Of a stretch of DNA of 64,000 nucleotides, positions 61,421-64,000 are shown piece after piece. The notes below the pieces were generated by a model that searched no databases, was not told the DNA's origin, and was given only the letters and a program-made list of their open reading frames with translations. Within the stretch, counting starts at the first letter, position 1. The number at the start of each line of letters is the position of its first letter. Source of the stretch: Liolophura sinensis (taxonomy: Eukaryota > Mollusca > Polyplacophora > Chitonida > Chitonidae); assembly GCF_032854445.1 (NCBI RefSeq), contig NC_088295.1:71206028-71270027 (forward strand). Direction: 5' to 3'. A program made the translations under genes and the position numbers.

Positions 61421-61731
61421 GGCGATAGGCTTCGTACAACGTTTTCCTACAATAATTTGGTATTAATTTGCTGAAAAGGCTGGTTAAATTTAACTCACGA
61501 AGCTGTACAATTCTTTTGGCCGTCAGTTTATTTTCCGCTAATTGTCGGGCTGGATATTAGAAATTTGCTGGGAGAATGATGTTGAAGTTCTTGTGTAATG
61601 CGTGCTCAAACATTATTCTAACAACCAAATATGTTAGTAGTGGACGTTCATGTCCTGGCCAGTGTTTTGACAACGTTATAAAATATTTGTATATTCCATA
61701 CTGATTAGGTTATATATTTATGAAATCGTTG

Positions 61732-61955
61732 GGACAGAGGGAGCGGGTTCAAAACCCGCCTTAAACAGACAGTATTCACCAGCTTTCGCTTTCTTATCGG
61801 GTCGCTGGTGTGGTTTGCGCGCAATCTAACGCTCGTTGAAGACCACTTGTCTGTTACCAATATTATGTGTATATCCTCCAGCCATAAAATTAGTCGATAT
61901 CGTATGATTGAAAATTTCTTGAGTAGGGTGTCAAGCAACAATAAAATAGATAAAA
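61732..61955 (+). mobile_element. Decayed SINE-like element with B box
   Basis: gagcgggttcaaaacccgcc contains a good box B (GGTTCAAAACC). About 150 bases later aaaatttcttgagtagggtg resembles the 3' end of family A, followed by aataaaatagataaaaag. The parts in between are unrecognised. Confidence 0.4.
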
Positions 61956-63083
61956 AGAAAAATATCTGTCCTAGGCCTGGATTTTACATAATGTACTGTT
62001 AAATCTGCATTGGATTAAACTGACATCTAACATCTGACTTGTAATCTCTTGTAAGGTGGAAACGCCTCAAATATCCCCATTTTATGCTGATTGTCCTTTT
62101 TTCTTCTCTCTTTTTCATGTCTTTGCTTTGGCTGGAAAAGTCTTACAGCCAATCCATCACCGGAGGAGATGAGGCGTTTTGGCCCTCCATCAACGCAACA
62201 GGAACTGTCCAGTTTAAAACACTCCGATGTTTTGCCAAGTCACCTGACCAAAACCACATACCGTCATTTTTTGCTTATTGATTTTCAGCTCGGGATGCAG
62301 TCGAAAAAAAACCCAGAATACTCCAGACGTTATTTTTTCATACCAAAAGAGCTCAAGTTCTGTTTAAGATGGAGGGTATTCATTGATTATTGGGTTTATT
62401 CTTCGCATCTGTAGTCCAAGTGTTGTTTTGGAATATTGTTGATTACATTTATTCTCAAATGTATTGTTTTGAGCGTTTTTGCTTCAACAAATACCATTCT
62501 CACTTTTCCATTTTCATTACTTTGACATTTTTTAAATTTTTTATTACAATGTGTTGGCAACCAAACGTGAACGAAGAATATCGATTACCTCTGGTTGCAA
62601 AACTTCCAAGAGTCAGAAATGCGCGAAAATTGACAGCGAGAAATTTTACAACGTTTTGAAAGTGGTGGAAAGAGCATCTTCTTCATCAGTTAAACAGCCT
62701 TCGAAGCTTTCAGAAATGAATTAAAAGGGACAATGATTAGTTTTAAAGGGAACCAAAGAACTACCTGTGTGACGCTATCCACCCAAAGAAATGTCCAAAA
62801 ATGAGAAAGGAGTTGCATCACATTTCCTATTTACCCCCGGGCTGGGGAGCTATACGATTAATATAAGACTAGCAATCATCACTATCTTTATCAGAGAAGA
62901 TTGGTGGCAAGCCAAGCAGACATTAATTATAAATCACTTTTGTGTACATTCTCTGTACTATTAGAAAAGGCTTGAAAAGAAATTGTGTCCGTCCTAATGC
63001 ACTTCTCAGGCGAAACTCCTCCTTCGCTTTTACTTTCTTGCAGTTGTCAGAATATCCGTCGTTAAGTGTCGCGTCTAAAAGAC
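61956..63083. other. Intergenic, no gene seen
   Basis: AT-rich DNA with short overlapping frames on both strands; nothing recognised. Confidence 0.4.
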
Positions 63084-63209
63084 CCCTTTTGCAAAAAAGG
63101 TGGTTTTCGTCATGACACAAGTGCTGATAACCTTTTCCCTGTGTTATAATGTGATTCCCATAAAGGTCAGTTGGTTCCCACTGCAGGATTTTATGATATA
63201 GAAATCCTT
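63084..63209 (-). CDS. Possible CTLD C-terminal half exon (weak)
   Basis: 42 codons in phase 1 to phase 1, the same length as lectin exon 5. The acceptor (ttccacaatag|aagg) is good; the donor (aaaggg|gtcttt) is poor. It ends GKGYQHLCHDENHLFCKRG, where the C-x7-C pair resembles DNCTRHRHALC of lectin exon 7. The first Cys of a CTLD C-half is absent, and no N-half was found to its right. It may be a decayed exon, part of a second lectin gene entering from the right, or chance. Confidence 0.25.
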
Positions 63210-64000
63210 CTATTGTGGAAATAATTAGAACAACCTTTAGATCAGTTGTAATGATAAATAAATACTCTATACTTTTTCTGGGTCTCTTTATAGTGAATGG
63301 AAACCGATCACACCTGTGACAACTTCTTTTCTTTGAAGACCTGCCATTGTTCATGACACAATTCGATTACCTTAGTGATTCAATCAATTTTGCTGATTGA
63401 TATCAAGCAGTATCTTCCCATGTACGGCTATTGATCCCATATGTCCTTTGCTTGTCGTTTGGCCATACATTCATCCTACCCCGGCTATCTGGCCATGCTG
63501 TGTACTTGAAAGATATCTTTTATCAGTATTGTTACCAAATTTAGCCTCTTCTGGGGTAAAGTCCACTCCAGAGCCTGCTCTTTTCTTAGCCTGTGGGGTG
63601 GATCGTGAATAAACCATGCAACGGGAGAGTAGTGAAAAAGCCCCCAATATATCGTCAGCTGTAACTCTGAACGGCAGGCTCTCTCTGTACAGTGGAAACT
63701 AGCATTGTATTTAAATATAAACAAAGACCATTTTCTGCTAGATGCCTGATACTGCCTCCATCAAATGGAGCCGGAATAGCTTGTAAGAATAGCTTGTAAG
63801 CCACAATTACTACTGCGACTTTCTTTTCATCTATACCAAATGTTTCTGATTTTTGACGGACGAATCTTACACAACTTGTCAATTAACGAATGAGTCCATA
63901 ATCAAAGGTAGAATATGGCGAATATTTGGGGGAAACAAGTTTTAGTACTGTAAAATCACACAATGTTCCATTACTGTACCTTCAACAATTTGTTTACTGT
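63210..64000. other. Right edge, nothing firm
   Basis: Short frames only. A minus-strand stretch near 63640-63700 reads ACRSEL...IYWGLF, vaguely like a CTLD N-half, but has no usable splice sites. Confidence 0.35.

Noticed and set aside
63640-63710. Minus-strand ACRSEL...IYWGLFHYSPVAWF resembling a CTLD N-half
   Set aside because: The WIG core is imperfect and no donor in phase 1 follows, so it cannot be paired with the candidate exon at 63084-63209.

Overview
This is eukaryotic nuclear DNA. It is AT-rich, intron-bearing and full of dispersed short interspersed elements (SINEs). The commonest repeat has a tRNA-like head and a 3' end reading like 'gtgttttacgccgtactcaa' followed by tttatttattt runs on the opposite strand. 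I associate that repeat with mollusc genomes. Together with expanded C-type lectin genes and an intronless peptide-type GPCR, it points to a mollusc or another lophotrochozoan. The species is not determined, and that placement is recollection plus inference.

Region 1 (about 1-15.8 kb, minus strand) is one large gene for a secreted, modular C-type lectin-like protein. I reconstructed 15 exons by eye. A TATA box (15774-15781) and a signal-peptide exon (15645-15711) are followed by a 5.8-kb intron. Then come two tandem copies of the same six-exon block: CTLD-a in two exons, a six-cysteine linker, a C-terminal half CTLD, and CTLD-b in two exons. Two Thr/Ser/Pro-rich exons follow, and the gene runs off the left edge. 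Every intron phase matches its neighbour, giving about 730 residues in one frame. Cysteine counts per module (7, 9, 4) are the same in both blocks. The introns hold SINEs, a (CA)n and a (TA)n tract, and minisatellites.

Region 2 (16-48 kb) has no gene I can defend. It contains minisatellites with 27-, 23- and 48-bp periods, SINEs of several families, one nested inverted repeat and a few weak exon-like signals. Region 3 (48.3-49.6 kb, plus strand) is a complete 365-codon rhodopsin-class GPCR in one coding exon, with a 5'-UTR splice acceptor, a branch point and a poly(A) signal. Region 4 (50-60 kb) is dominated by two large minisatellites, one of 51 bp with 16 copies and one of about 43 bp carrying an internally inverted segment. 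Region 5 (60.6-61.4 kb, minus strand) is a dead Tc1-like transposase with frameshifts and a Glu-to-Gln change at the third catalytic position. Near the right edge there is a weak CTLD-like exon on the minus strand.

The two real genes are unrelated in function: an extracellular lectin-like protein (probable recognition, adhesion or mucosal role) and a membrane receptor. Exon boundaries were called by eye without transcript evidence.
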